The notes: generated by a model from the sequence alone, not told the origin. A stretch of 14,746 bases of DNA from Treponema sp. (GCA_031278025.1 JAITLF010000386.1:1-14746); one strand, 5' to 3'; shown: positions 6,543-14,578, counted from the stretch's first letter. Numbers and translations are program-made.

Positions 6543-6572
6543 TTGCCGTTGGACCGGGTGATACGGTATAGT
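6543..6572 (+). promoter_or_regulatory. Putative promoter of the AI-2E transporter operon
   Basis: TTGCCG (6543-6548) and TATAGT (6567-6572) are separated by 18 bases, 24 bases before the chosen start codon. The -10 hexamer is the same as those proposed for ssrA and for the gene at 14642. Confidence 0.4.
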
Positions 6573-6596
6573 AAGCCTTACGGAAGCATACCATAT

Positions 6597-7715
6597 ATGA
6601 ACGATTCTGATCCTTTACGGACGTCCCCGATACAGCCGTCTCCGAAAACAATACAGAATATCGTTTTTGGAGCCATCCTCATCATCCTCTTCATTCTGGT
6701 TTGCCAGCTTTTCGCGCCCTTTTTTACCGTCCTTCTCTGGTCTATCCTGTTCTATATACTGGCGGGGCCGCTCTATCAGAAAATCATCAAAAACATGAAT
6801 TTTACCACCCCCCACGGGAAAATTGCCCGCAACCTGCTGGCCGCGGCCTTTTCTTTGGGAACCATCATCGTCATCCTCATCCCCCTGGCCTTTGTGGGCT
6901 TCCAGTTTTTCAGGCAAATCATGGAACTGATCCGCATGGCACGGGATTTCTTCATTGATAAACCCGGAGCGGTTAACGATATCCTGGAATATCTTTCTGA
7001 TTTGATAGGGGATCTCACTTCCGGCATGATCGTGATCCGGCCCGGCGAAATACAGCGGCGTATCGTGCTGATCCTCAGCGCCAGCCTTCAGAACCTTCTA
7101 CAGATAAGCAGTACCGTGGCCAAGGATGTGGGGGCCTTTCTGGTGGGCCTGGTCTTCATGCTCTTCTGCCTCTTTTTCTTTTATATGGACGGCGCCTATC
7201 TTTCCCGGATTGCCCTGCACATTATCCCTATCAGGAAGGAATACGTTACGGCCCTGGTGGGGAAATTCAAAGAGATTACCCGGAACCTCTTCCTGGGGTA
7301 CATCATGGTGGGCCTGGTACAGGCGGTGCTGGCCTACATTATCTTTACGCTTTTTCAAGTCCGCGGCGCCCTGGTCTTTGCCGGGTTGGTTCTGATATGT
7401 TCCTTTATCCCCATGTTCGGCGCGGGGCTCGTTTGGTTCCCCCTGGGTATGGTCCGCATCCTGGGCGGGAATGCCGCCGGCGGCATCGTCTTTTTAATTG
7501 TTTCCAGTATTGTCATTTCTACCCTGGATAATTTTCTGCGCCCCCTGTTTTTGCAGCACCGGATACAGCTTCATCCCCTGTTTATCTTTGTATCCATTCT
7601 TGGGGGGGTAACGGTCTTCGGTTTTAACGGCTTGGTTTTAGGCCCTATGCTGGTTATCCTGTTCCTGACGGTACTGGACCTGTTCCTTACCGAGCATGAT
7701 ATAAATCTGGATTAA
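6597..7715 (+). CDS. AI-2E family transporter (membrane permease)
   Basis: This 372-residue integral membrane protein belongs to the AI-2E/PerM family. Its paired N-terminal helices run from about 22 to 60 (IVFGAILIILFILVCQ, then TVLLWSILFYILAGPLYQKI). Another helix pair follows (LLAAAFSLGTIIVILIPLAF), then a soluble stretch of about 100 residues, and then the C-terminal helix cluster with LFCLFFFYMDG, CSFIPMFGAGLVWFPLG and a final GFNGLVLGPMLVILFL. Family members export small molecules; reported substrates include autoinducer-2 and Na+/H+, and the substrate here is unknown. The ATG at 6597 is chosen because it gives a normal family length and has GGAAG ten bases upstream. A longer frame opens through the 21-bp array from 6339, but it would add 86 low-complexity residues. 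The ACT/UPF0210 pair follows in the same direction. Confidence 0.9.
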   Translation: MNDSDPLRTSPIQPSPKTIQNIVFGAILIILFILVCQLFAPFFTVLLWSILFYILAGPLYQKIIKNMNFTTPHGKIARNLLAAAFSLGTIIVILIPLAFVGFQFFRQIMELIRMARDFFIDKPGAVNDILEYLSDLIGDLTSGMIVIRPGEIQRRIVLILSASLQNLLQISSTVAKDVGAFLVGLVFMLFCLFFFYMDGAYLSRIALHIIPIRKEYVTALVGKFKEITRNLFLGYIMVGLVQAVLAYIIFTLFQVRGALVFAGLVLICSFIPMFGAGLVWFPLGMVRILGGNAAGGIVFLIVSSIVISTLDNFLRPLFLQHRIQLHPLFIFVSILGGVTVFGFNGLVLGPMLVILFLTVLDLFLTEHDINLD

Positions 7716-7783
7716 GAGTAGCGGGGTGGGGAGCATAGGATGACGAGTAGCGGAGAGGAGTATAGAGGAGTAGAGGAGTATCT
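7716..7783 (+). repeat. Short purine-rich repeats with several ribosome-binding-like sites
   Basis: GAGTAGCGG occurs at 7716-7724 and 7745-7753. GAGGAGTA occurs three times, at 7755, 7765 and 7773. The last copy places GGAG five bases before the ATG at 7784, so it is the likely ribosome binding site. The others are slippage copies or standby sites. The spacer contains no recognisable terminator. Confidence 0.6.
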
Positions 7784-8053
7784 ATGAACGCGATTATCAC
7801 CGTGGTCGGCGCGGACAAGGTGGGCATCATAGCCCGTGTGAGCGCTTTTTTGGCCGAAAGGAACATCAACATTGAGGATATAAGCCAGACCATATTGTCC
7901 GGAAATTTTGTGATGATGATGATGGTAAGCCTTTCTTCCAGCGCGAAGCCGCTGGAAGAAATAAAGGAAGAACTGGCCCAACTGGGCAAAAAGTTAGAGG
8001 TTTCCATCAGTATCATGCATGAGCGGGTCTTCAGCGCCATGCACCGCATCTAA
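7784..8053 (+). CDS. ACT domain protein, UPF0237 family
   Basis: This 89-residue single ACT domain starts with the typical strand and turn [20 protein letters not shown]. It continues with [12 protein letters not shown] (about 28-39), the strand [10 protein letters not shown] (about 42-51) and a final helix and strand, [23 protein letters not shown] domains bind small ligands such as amino acids and regulate partner proteins. Stand-alone UPF0237 proteins are commonly encoded next to a UPF0210 protein, as here with a 31-base gap. That makes a regulatory partnership likely, though the ligand and function are unknown. The start is well placed behind a GGAG site. Length and motifs are complete. 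Confidence 0.92.
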   Translation: MNAIITVVGADKVGIIARVSAFLAERNINIEDISQTILSGNFVMMMMVSLSSSAKPLEEIKEELAQLGKKLEVSISIMHERVFSAMHRI

Positions 8054-8084
8054 TCCCCATTCCCCCGTAAAAAAGGCAGGCGTC

Positions 8085-9446
8085 ATGCTGTTTACCCCAT
8101 TTGAAATCAAAGAAACCGTGGACATGTTCTTGCGGCATAAACTGGATATCCGCGCCATCACCCTGGGGGTGTCCCTCCTGGACTGTATTTCCGCCACCGG
8201 CGAAGGAACCCGGCGGCGTATCCGGGAAAAGCTTTTAAGGGTGGCGGGCTCCCTTGTCTCCGTGGGACGGGACATAGAAGTTGAATACGGCATCCCCATC
8301 ATCAACAAGCGTATTTCCGTTACCCCTATTGCCCTGGTTGCCGGTTCCTCCGACGACAGGGACTACACCCCCTACGCGCAAACCCTGGACGAAGCCGCAC
8401 GGGAATTGGGCGTGGACTTTGTCGGCGGTTTTTCCGCCCTGGTCCAGAAGGGCTTCTCACAAGGGGACACGCGCCTGGTAGATTCCATCCCCCATGCCCT
8501 GGCCGTTACCGAGCGGGTCTGCGCCTCGGTCAATGTGGCCGGTACCAAAAGCGGCGTCAACATGGACGCCGTCCGCCGCATGGGGGAGGTGATCAAATCC
8601 GCCGCGGAAGAGACCGCCGATCGGGACGGCCTGGGCTGCGCAAAGCTGGTGGTACTCTGCAACGCGCCGGAGGACAACCCCTTTATGGCCGGCGCGTTTC
8701 ACGGGCCGGGGGAAGGGGAGAACTGCCTTAACGTGGGGGTCTCCGGGCCGGGGGTGGTGAGGGCTGCCCTGGAATCCCACAAAACCGCCGCCTTTGACGA
8801 ACTTGCGGACATCATCAAGAAGACGGCCTTTAAAATTACCCGCATGGGCCAGCTTGTGGGCATGGAAGCCGCCAAACGCCTGGGCGTGCCTTTCGGTATC
8901 CTGGACCTTTCCCTGGCCCCGACCCCGGCGGTTGGAGATTCGGTGGCCCGTATCCTTGAGGTCATGGGCCTTGAGGCGGCGGGGACCCACGGTACCACCG
9001 CAGCCCTAGCCATGCTTACGGACATGATCAAGAAAGGGGGCATCATGGCATCTACCCATGTGGGGGGCTTTTCCGGCGCCTTCATTCCGGTTTCAGAAGA
9101 CGAGGGGATGGTAAATGCCGTCAGGACCGGATCCATCTGCCTGGACAAGCTGGAAGCCATGACCTCAGTCTGTTCTGTCGGCTTGGACATGATAGCCCTG
9201 CCGGGGGATACGCCGGCTTCCACGATTTCTGCCATCATTGCCGATGAGATGGCCATAGGCATGGTGAACAACAAAACTACCGCAGTCCGGGTAATTCCGG
9301 TGCCAGGGAAGAAGGCCGGGGATTGGGCGGAATTCGGCGGTCTTTTGGGGGGCGCGCCCGTTATGGCGGTAAATCCCGCCGGGAGCGGTGATTTTATCGC
9401 ACGGGGCGGGCGCATTCCCGCGCCTATTCATAGTTTCCGAAATTAA
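8085..9446 (+). CDS. UPF0210 (DUF711, PFL-like) family protein
   Basis: The ATG at 8085 gives 453 residues, the usual length for UPF0210, and starts with the family-like [15 protein letters not shown]. An ATG at 8019 would overlap the ACT gene and add an unrelated low-quality N-terminus. A purine-rich AGG-containing stretch precedes 8085. Landmarks include the [10 protein letters not shown] segment (about 24-33), [55 protein letters not shown] and a glycine-rich C-terminus ([15 protein letters not shown]). Structures of the family have been related to the pyruvate formate-lyase fold, but no activity is established. It lies immediately after the UPF0237 ACT protein, a pairing seen in many bacteria and archaea. 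It is probably cytoplasmic and regulated by the ACT partner, which is inference. Confidence 0.93.
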   Translation: MLFTPFEIKETVDMFLRHKLDIRAITLGVSLLDCISATGEGTRRRIREKLLRVAGSLVSVGRDIEVEYGIPIINKRISVTPIALVAGSSDDRDYTPYAQTLDEAARELGVDFVGGFSALVQKGFSQGDTRLVDSIPHALAVTERVCASVNVAGTKSGVNMDAVRRMGEVIKSAAEETADRDGLGCAKLVVLCNAPEDNPFMAGAFHGPGEGENCLNVGVSGPGVVRAALESHKTAAFDELADIIKKTAFKITRMGQLVGMEAAKRLGVPFGILDLSLAPTPAVGDSVARILEVMGLEAAGTHGTTAALAMLTDMIKKGGIMASTHVGGFSGAFIPVSEDEGMVNAVRTGSICLDKLEAMTSVCSVGLDMIALPGDTPASTISAIIADEMAIGMVNNKTTAVRVIPVPGKKAGDWAEFGGLLGGAPVMAVNPAGSGDFIARGGRIPAPIHSFRN

Positions 9447-9475
9447 AGAAATCAGACTGCCGGCCTTGATGATCT

Positions 9476-9504
9476 TTGCAAAAAGGTCAATTTTTTAGTA
9501 TATT
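9476..9504 (+). promoter_or_regulatory. Sigma-70-like promoter of the hpt/HD-GYP operon
   Basis: TTGCAA (9476-9481), a 17-base spacer and TATATT (9499-9504) make a good promoter. The start codon at 9607 follows after a leader of about 95 bases and a strong AAGGAGG ribosome binding site (9595-9601). Confidence 0.6.
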
Positions 9505-9520
9505 TTAGACGAGTTGTGAG

Positions 9521-9558
9521 TCGCAAATTCCCAACTGGGGTGAATTTTTCGCAAATTC
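9521..9558 (+). promoter_or_regulatory. Direct repeat TCGCAAATTC in the leader
   Basis: The same ten bases occur at 9521-9530 and 9549-9558, 28 bases apart start to start, just downstream of the promoter. The spacing is close to two and a half to three helical turns, so a dimeric repressor could bind. No regulator is known. Confidence 0.4.
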
Positions 9559-9606
9559 GGTGCTATATGTGGTGCGGTTCACAAGAGACCTGTTAAGGAG
9601 GCAAAA

Positions 9607-9948
9607 ATGACTGATGATGTTGTATACGTTAACACGGTGGAAGGCCAAAAGCGGGTACTGAATAACGCCAAGCTTTATCATCGGTTGCTGGCAAAATTTA
9701 AAGCCGAAAATAATCTAAATGACCTTACCGCCGCCCTGAATGAGGGAGATTATGAGAAAGCTCAGGCTGCGGCTCATACGATAAAGGGTATTGCCGCGAA
9801 TTTATCTTTTCCTGAACTCTACAAGCAGTCGCAGGATGTGGAAACCCAGATCAACGGCCGGTCGGTGGCCTCTGGCACCATGGATGCTCTTTCCGCATGT
9901 TTTACCGCGACGCTGGAGGCTATTGATAAGGTATTAAAAAATGCCTGA
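9607..9948 (+). CDS. Hpt domain phosphotransfer protein
   Basis: This 113-residue four-helix protein receives a phosphoryl group on a histidine and passes it to a response regulator. The phosphorylatable site is the canonical AHTIKGIAANL, with H57 in HTIKG (57-61). The flanking helices, DLTAALNEGDYEKAQAAA and a C-terminal helix with FTATLEAIDKVLKNA, fit a single stand-alone Hpt domain with no kinase or receiver attached. The start has a strong AAGGAGG site five bases upstream. The stop overlaps the start of the HD-GYP response regulator by 8 bases (ATGCCTGA), so the two are made together and are natural partners. The source histidine kinase is not in the window. Confidence 0.92.
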   Translation: MTDDVVYVNTVEGQKRVLNNAKLYHRLLAKFKAENNLNDLTAALNEGDYEKAQAAAHTIKGIAANLSFPELYKQSQDVETQINGRSVASGTMDALSACFTATLEAIDKVLKNA

Positions 9949-11002
9949 AACAGCCGGCAAACAGCCGACTGTTCTCGTGGTTGATGATGTTGAAATGAAC
10001 GTCATGATCCTTGAGGAGATCCTGAAGGACAATTACAACATCATCACCGCCGGTAACGGCGTCGAAGCGCTGAATGTTTTGCGGAAAGCCGAGATTCTCC
10101 CCAAAATCATCCTTCTGGATGTTTTTATGCCCGAGATGAATGGGTATCAGATGCTGGAGATCATCAAAGCCGACGATACCCTGAAACGGATTCCGGTTAT
10201 CTTCATCACCACATCGGACTCCGAAAGCGCGGCTCTTGCCGCCGGGGCGGTTGACTTTATCAGTAAGCCCTTCCTGCCGGAAATCGTCAAACTCCGGGTC
10301 AAAAACCAGATTGAGCTTAAAAACTATAGTGACAGTCTGGAAGAGATGGTGGCGGAGAAAACCGCCGAAGCCACCGCCATCCTGGACAGCGCCCTTCAGG
10401 GCCTGGCCAACGTCATTGAACACCGGGACCTTGAATCGGGGAGCCACGTTAACCGTACCCAGTTGTACTGCAATGCCCTAATTGATTACCTGTTGGAATC
10501 CGATTCCGTTTATACCGGCGAGTTGCGGACCATGAATCCCGACATGATCGTCAAGGCCATGGCACTCCACGATGTCGGCAAGATAGCTATTCCCGACCGT
10601 ATTCTTCTTAAACCCGGCAAACTGGACCCGGAAGAATTCGAGATCATGAAGACCCATACCACCCGTGGTAAGGAGATCATCGGCGAACTGGGCAACGTAA
10701 ACGATTCTATCTACCTGAAGCATTGCGAAGACATCTGTTACTGCCACCACGAACGCTTTGACGGCAAAGGCTATCCCCAGAGCCTTAAAGGTACGGATAT
10801 TCCCCTTGCCGCCCGCATCGCTTCCCTGGCGGATGTCTACGACGCGTTGGTTTGCGCACGGGTATACAAACCCGCCTTACCCTACCGTGAAGCCATACGC
10901 ATCATTCAGGATGGAGAAGCTACTCAATTCGATCCGGTTCTTACCAGCGCCGTTGTTACGATTCAGGATAAATTCAAGACCATTGCGGAACATAATCAAT
11001 AA
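9941..11002 (+). CDS. Response regulator with HD-GYP domain (c-di-GMP phosphodiesterase type)
   Basis: This 353-residue protein has an N-terminal receiver domain (about 10-125) with the acidic pair D15/D16, phosphoacceptor D60 in ILLDVFMPEMNG, T90 and K109 in FISKPF. A linker helix (about 127-150) joins it to an HD-GYP domain with HRDLESGSH (161-169), ALHDVGKIAIPD (H200, D201), HHERFDGKGYP (259-269) and ASLADVYDAL. All the expected metal and GYP residues are visible. HD-GYP enzymes hydrolyse cyclic-di-GMP to pGpG or GMP, lowering this second messenger to favour motility over attachment. Phosphorylation of D60 through the co-translated Hpt protein is the likely switch. It is cytoplasmic, with no membrane segment. 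The TAA lies in a hairpin that may end the transcript. Confidence 0.93.
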   Translation: MPETAGKQPTVLVVDDVEMNVMILEEILKDNYNIITAGNGVEALNVLRKAEILPKIILLDVFMPEMNGYQMLEIIKADDTLKRIPVIFITTSDSESAALAAGAVDFISKPFLPEIVKLRVKNQIELKNYSDSLEEMVAEKTAEATAILDSALQGLANVIEHRDLESGSHVNRTQLYCNALIDYLLESDSVYTGELRTMNPDMIVKAMALHDVGKIAIPDRILLKPGKLDPEEFEIMKTHTTRGKEIIGELGNVNDSIYLKHCEDICYCHHERFDGKGYPQSLKGTDIPLAARIASLADVYDALVCARVYKPALPYREAIRIIQDGEATQFDPVLTSAVVTIQDKFKTIAEHNQ

Positions 11003-11020
11003 CCCGGAATTCGGTTATTT
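10998..11020. terminator. Inverted repeat between convergent HD-GYP gene and ssrA
   Basis: AATAACC (10998-11004) pairs with GGTTATT (11013-11019) around an 8-base loop, overlaps the HD-GYP stop codon, and is followed by one more T and then CCC. The stem is AT-rich and the T-tract weak. It sits where a bidirectional terminator would be expected for the two convergent transcripts. Confidence 0.4.
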
Positions 11021-11045
11021 CCCACTTCGTATTCTTATTTCTTAA

Positions 11046-11391
11046 TGGAGGTGGCGGGAGTCGAACCCGCGTCCTCATACGCGAACTACAAACGTCTACA
11101 GGTTTAGCCGCGCCGTATATTGTCGGGACAGGTTTAGCTGCGCGGCTAACGGCCTATCCGTAGTCCGGAAAATTCTCATCACACCCGGTCCGAACCCCGG
11201 GATAGACCAGCCTTGATTGCGACGGAAATTCGGCCCCTCAAGGCGGCGGGGCCGGTTTCCGCGTTCCGCTGATTACGCAGCGAGAGCGTAACTGTCGTAG
11301 TTGGCAGTTAATTGTTTTGCAGAATCAGGAGGTCTGCACTCCACCTGCGGCCTGTACCCCGAACCGTACCAGTCGAAACCGGTGCACCCCC
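11046..11391 (-). ncRNA. ssrA: tmRNA (trans-translation RNA)
   Basis: The RNA rescues ribosomes stalled on broken messages and tags their products for proteolysis. Its 5' end, GGGGGTG followed by CACCGGTTTCGACTGG, and its 3' end, with the T-arm GCGGG-TTCGACT-CCCGC and acceptor strand CACCTCC plus discriminator A, pair over seven positions with one G-U. The tag reading frame (11320 down to 11273) encodes AKQLTANYDSYALAA followed by TAA. The A at 11046 is the discriminator and is followed by TTAAG, so the CCA tail is not encoded and must be added after transcription. Pseudoknot-like GC stems follow the tag frame. Length is about 346 nt, normal for tmRNA. SmpB is not in the window. Confidence 0.96.
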
Positions 11392-11435
11392 GGACAAGTC
11401 TTGCGCCTGCGGGTAAAGCCCCGCAAACTCCTCAC

Positions 11436-11466
11436 ACTATACAGCAGAAGGGATGTCCTCTGTCAA
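11436..11466 (-). promoter_or_regulatory. Putative ssrA promoter
   Basis: On the minus strand TTGACA (11461-11466) is followed after 19 bases by TATAGT (11436-11441). Transcription would begin about 35-40 bases before the mature tmRNA 5' end, which fits a precursor trimmed by RNase P. The spacer is slightly long. Confidence 0.55.
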
Positions 11467-11601
11467 TGTCCCATCCATAGGGAGGAGGGGAGCGCCTCTT
11501 AGCCGGGTTCTCCCGGTGTTTTACCGCCATTCCGCAGTTTTACGGCCAAAATTAGTCCGAAAACGATAGGTATCCCCCTGTTTTTCTGATACGCTTGATT
11601 A

Positions 11602-12381
11602 ATGTTCGAACCAAACATTGTGGAGAAGAAACCCAGTTACCTTGTGGCCTATAAGCCGCCCAGAATGCATTCGGTTTTCCTGAAGAAGCAGAGTGGCAGG
11701 GAAGACCGGGAGGACACCCTTCTTGACTGGTGTTCCCGGCTGTATCCCGAAGTATCGGAGGTGATAGGCCGGAACCCCTGGGAAGGCGGCATACTGCACC
11801 GGCTGGATTACGAGACCGAGGGATTGGTCCTGTTTGCCCGGACCCAGAAGGCTATGGATTCCTTCCTGGTCCAGCAGAAGGAGGGCAGGTTCAGTAAGAT
11901 TTACGGGGCTTTTTCCGCAGGTACCATGGAAACATTGCCGGGCTATCCCCCCAGGCCGCGAATCTATCCCCCCCAAAAAACGTATCCCCGTATCGTTGAA
12001 AGCGGTTTTAGACCCTACGGGCCGGGAAGAAAAACCGTGCGGCCAGTGGTACATCCGGGCGTTCCACCTGAAAAAAGGTACCGGACCGGGATTCTTGCCG
12101 TGGAAAACGTGAAGGGTTTTTGGGTCTTCGCGGTGCGGATTCAGCGGGGATTCCGGCACCAGATACGGTGCCACCTGGCCTGGCTGGGCTTTCCCCTGGT
12201 AAACGACCCCCTCTACGGCGGCGCGGTTATGAAGGCCCACAAACCGCTCTATGGCGGCGGGGGGCTTCCGCCGGACCAGCCGTTTTTGGCCCTTCGATCC
12301 CAGGGCCTTTCCTTCCGCGATCCGGTTTCCGGGGAAAGCCGGGAATATGTCCTGCCCCCGCTCATCCCGCCTGCTTTCTAA
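11602..12381 (+). CDS. RluA-family pseudouridine synthase
   Basis: This 259-residue enzyme converts uridine to pseudouridine in RNA. The catalytic motif ILHRLDYETEGLVLF holds D69 of HRLD. The N-terminal strand SYLVAYKPPRMHSV and the C-terminal RHQIRCHLAWLGFPLVNDPLYGG (about 185-207) complete the RluA core. No S4 domain is visible, so it is a short RluA type whose target, rRNA or tRNA, cannot be assigned. An insert with FRPYGPGRK (about 136-144) also occurs in similar RluA proteins of other bacteria. The start ATG at 11602 has no good Shine-Dalgarno; the leader is short and AT-rich just ahead of it. The 3' end overlaps folC, which is convergent, by 20 bases. Confidence 0.9.
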   Translation: MFEPNIVEKKPSYLVAYKPPRMHSVFLKKQSGREDREDTLLDWCSRLYPEVSEVIGRNPWEGGILHRLDYETEGLVLFARTQKAMDSFLVQQKEGRFSKIYGAFSAGTMETLPGYPPRPRIYPPQKTYPRIVESGFRPYGPGRKTVRPVVHPGVPPEKRYRTGILAVENVKGFWVFAVRIQRGFRHQIRCHLAWLGFPLVNDPLYGGAVMKAHKPLYGGGGLPPDQPFLALRSQGLSFRDPVSGESREYVLPPLIPPAF

Positions 12382-13768
12382 GACGGCCCGTGATGGCGCG
12401 TATATCTGCGGCAAGATAAAACGACCCGGTTCCCAAAACAGGCAACCCCGTCTCCTGCCTGAGGGCCAGGACTTTCGTAATGGCCTGGGTGTGATCGGGG
12501 AAGAAGAAAAGAGCGCCCCCGCCTGAGAATTCCTGAAACGCCTGGTAAACCTTTTCGGGATCGCTGGCCTTAAACGTTCCCGGAATGGTGATGATGATTT
12601 GGGAGAAATGGGGCGCCAGGATTTGCGCCATGCCACGGGCGTCTTTCTTGGCGGCGCAGCCGAAGATGAGGATCCCCCCTTCTCCGTAAAGTGCCGTAAA
12701 GGTTTTGACGCAATATTCCGTGCTTCGCGGGGTATGCGCCCCGTCTATGACGAGGGGCGGATCCTCCAGAAGCCGCTCAAACCGGGCGGGCAGGGTGAAG
12801 TTCCGCAGCCCCTCAGATATCGCCTGCCGGCTGATGAGGGGGAACGCGTGCCGTACCGCCAGAACCGCCAACCCGGCGTTTTTTGCCTGGATTTCCCCGG
12901 GGATGCCAACGGCCAGATTCAGCGGGGTAAGAAACGGCTCCCCGGTCTTGCGGGTGAAACCAAGCGTAAACGCGGTTGCATCCGTATTGAAACGGATATT
13001 GTTGATGTACGCGGCTTCCGGAAAATACGTGAGCGGCGCTTCCCTTTCCGCCGCAGCCTTCCGGAAGATCTCCAGGGCCTCCGGGGGCTGTTCCATTAAA
13101 ACCAGGGGCCTTCCGGGTTTCACGATCCCGGCCTTTTCCCCGGCAATGGCGGCGAGGGTATCCCCCAGATACTCGGTATGTTCACGTTCAATAGCAGTGA
13201 TTACCGCTGCCAGCGGATCGACAATGTTGGTCGCGTCAAGCCTTCCCCCCATGCCGGTTTCCACAACCATGACATCGCACCCTGCGCGCCTGGCGCAGAG
13301 GAAAAAGTACAGGGTCAAAAGCTCGAAGAAGCTGGGTTCTCCCCCGCGGGCAAAGGCGGGATCAAACAGGGCGGCGGCCCTTTCCCCGCATTCCCCCACG
13401 GCGCGGAGTACTTCCCGCAGTTCTTCCCCCGCGGCAATGTAGCAGGACTCCTCAAAAAAACCACCGTCCGCGGCGATACGCTCCCGGTATTCGCTCACAT
13501 GGGGCGAGGTGTACCGGGCGGTCTTTTTGCCCCACTTCTCCAGCATAGCGGCGATCATTCCGGTAACGGACCCCTTTCCTTTGGAACCCGCCACATGGAT
13601 AACCGGGGCGGACGTTTCCGGGTGTCCCGCCATTTCGGCAAGAAACTCCATCCGTTCCAGGCGGAAACTCTTTGAAGACGGTCCCCGTTCCGGATTGATA
13701 AAGCCGGAAAGCCAGGCAAAGACATCGGCGGAAGAAGAAAACGCATCTTCCATCATGGTTATTTTCAT
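12362..13768 (-). CDS. folC: Bifunctional folylpolyglutamate/dihydrofolate synthase
   Basis: This Mur-ligase-like enzyme adds glutamate to dihydropteroate or folates using ATP, in the cytoplasm. At 468 residues it is of normal length. Visible motifs are the P-loop HVAGSKGKGSV (58-68), YTSPH (86-90), VETGMGGRLDATN (159-171), EREHTEYLGDTLAAIAGEKAGIVKPG (about 184-209; K202 is the carbamylated-lysine position of the family) and VIDGAHTP in the C-terminal domain. The N-terminus may start at 13768, 13756 or 13753, since no clear ribosome binding site chooses among the ATGs. No other folate gene is nearby. Whether it has both activities or only the synthetase cannot be told from sequence alone. Confidence 0.93.
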   Translation of the reverse strand: MKITMMEDAFSSSADVFAWLSGFINPERGPSSKSFRLERMEFLAEMAGHPETSAPVIHVAGSKGKGSVTGMIAAMLEKWGKKTARYTSPHVSEYRERIAADGGFFEESCYIAAGEELREVLRAVGECGERAAALFDPAFARGGEPSFFELLTLYFFLCARRAGCDVMVVETGMGGRLDATNIVDPLAAVITAIEREHTEYLGDTLAAIAGEKAGIVKPGRPLVLMEQPPEALEIFRKAAAEREAPLTYFPEAAYINNIRFNTDATAFTLGFTRKTGEPFLTPLNLAVGIPGEIQAKNAGLAVLAVRHAFPLISRQAISEGLRNFTLPARFERLLEDPPLVIDGAHTPRSTEYCVKTFTALYGEGGILIFGCAAKKDARGMAQILAPHFSQIIITIPGTFKASDPEKVYQAFQEFSGGGALFFFPDHTQAITKVLALRQETGLPVLGTGSFYLAADIRAITGRLRKQAG

Positions 13769-13837
13769 GGTCCATCAGTTTGAAGGATACCAGGGTGATT
13801 TGCAACCCGTAACGCCTCTTCCCGTGTGGATGGGGGG

Positions 13838-13855
13838 TCAGGGGGCAGACCGTGT
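13838..13855. repeat. Possible insertion-sequence terminal motif
   Basis: GCAGACCGTGTAAAAACT at 13838-13855, in the folC-transposase gap, resembles IS ends with a GTGTAAAAA core. No matching inverted copy is present right of the transposase wreck, so the other end seems lost. The match is to a general pattern only. Nothing else is seen in 13769-13886. Confidence 0.25.
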
Positions 13856-13886
13856 AAAAACTCTGTCTTTTAAGTCATTAAGGAGC

Positions 13887-14490
13887 TCAGAGTAGGAGCG
13901 CAAGCAGGTATGATTTTCCAGTAAGCAGGGAGCGGCGGAGAGCAACTACCCGGCCAGGCATCCCTATCAGCCTTTTGCACCCCGGTATATTGATTACCCG
14001 CTTTATGTTGTAGGCAAGAAAGATTAGGGAAAATTCCCCCGCCACATTCGTAATCTTTTGGTTAAACAATACCCCGCGTCCATACCGCGGTTTATCGTTC
14101 CACGGATGTTCAACGATACTATTCCGCTGCCTGATTTTCCCGCCGTCCTCCCTTGATCCGTATTTGTTTGACCGAAAGGCCGGCTTTATTATAGGATTTT
14201 GAAAAATCCTCCCCGGACATGAGGACCTGGTGGCGGCGACCCCGTTCTACCATCGGCATGATTTGACTTATTGCCCGTCCCTTCGTTGGGGACTTCAACT
14301 CCCACCACCGGTTTGTTCTTGGCATCCGCCGCTGTCTGTACGTTGCAGCATACCCCGTCTTGCCGTTGGCCGCCGTTAACCGGCTGTCCGGGTCGGTCGG
14401 CGATTTTTGTGTCCCGCCGGTCCGCTCAAGGTTTTCCGTTACGATCTGCCGGATTTCCACCGTGTCTTTTCTCCGCCTGCGGTGTTTTCC
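13887..14490 (-). pseudogene. Decayed IS1182-like transposase, C-terminal half
   Basis: Read on the minus strand, the pieces align in order with the end of IS1182-type DDE transposases: VEIRQIVTENLERTGG with TDPDSRL (about 14460-14376); then, in another frame, NVQTAADAKNKPVVGVEVPNEG (about 14341-14276); then back to the first frame with MPMVERGRR; and finally, in a third frame, SIVEHPW and EFSLIFLAYNIKRVINI, stopping at 13887. The first shift fits loss of one base from the C-run at 14353-14356, the second lies near 14262-14272, and the third near 14120. The N-terminal half with the earlier catalytic acid is absent. This is a dead remnant, with no functional ORF longer than 144 codons. Upstream of 14490 the similarity fades. 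Confidence 0.75.
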
Positions 14491-14578
14491 TTCCCATCGT
14501 TGTCCTCCATACTCCCGCTGGACTAAGGGTCCTGGGTCCGCCGAACCCCCCAAAGGCGGGGCTTTTTCGCACCGGGGA

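Noticed and set aside
6089..6561. Long plus- and minus-strand open frames through the GC block and 21-bp array
   Set aside because: The unit length is a multiple of three and lacks stops, so several frames are open at once. The peptides are low-complexity repeats with no recognisable domain.
6339..6596. 86-residue N-terminal extension of the transporter
   Set aside because: It consists of the tandem array plus unrelated sequence. The ATG at 6597 gives the family's normal length and has its own ribosome binding site and promoter. It is kept only as an open question in the findings.
8019..8084. Longer start for the UPF0210 protein
   Set aside because: It lies inside the ACT gene and adds 22 residues unlike the family.
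11046..11110. A tRNA gene from the T-arm-like sequence
   Set aside because: It is the 3' half of the tmRNA; no anticodon arm is present and the partner strand lies about 340 bases away.
11317..11502. Plus-strand 61-residue open frame
   Set aside because: It is antisense to the tmRNA 5' region and its promoter and has no domain or ribosome binding site.
11503..11521. Hairpin CCGGG-TTCT-CCCGG as a terminator
   Set aside because: It has only five base pairs, a poor T-tract and no plus-strand gene upstream to terminate.
14545..14568. CCCC/GGGG stem with CTTTTT as a terminator
   Set aside because: The stem has only four pairs, and the upstream plus strand holds only the reverse of a dead transposase, so no transcript to end is supported.
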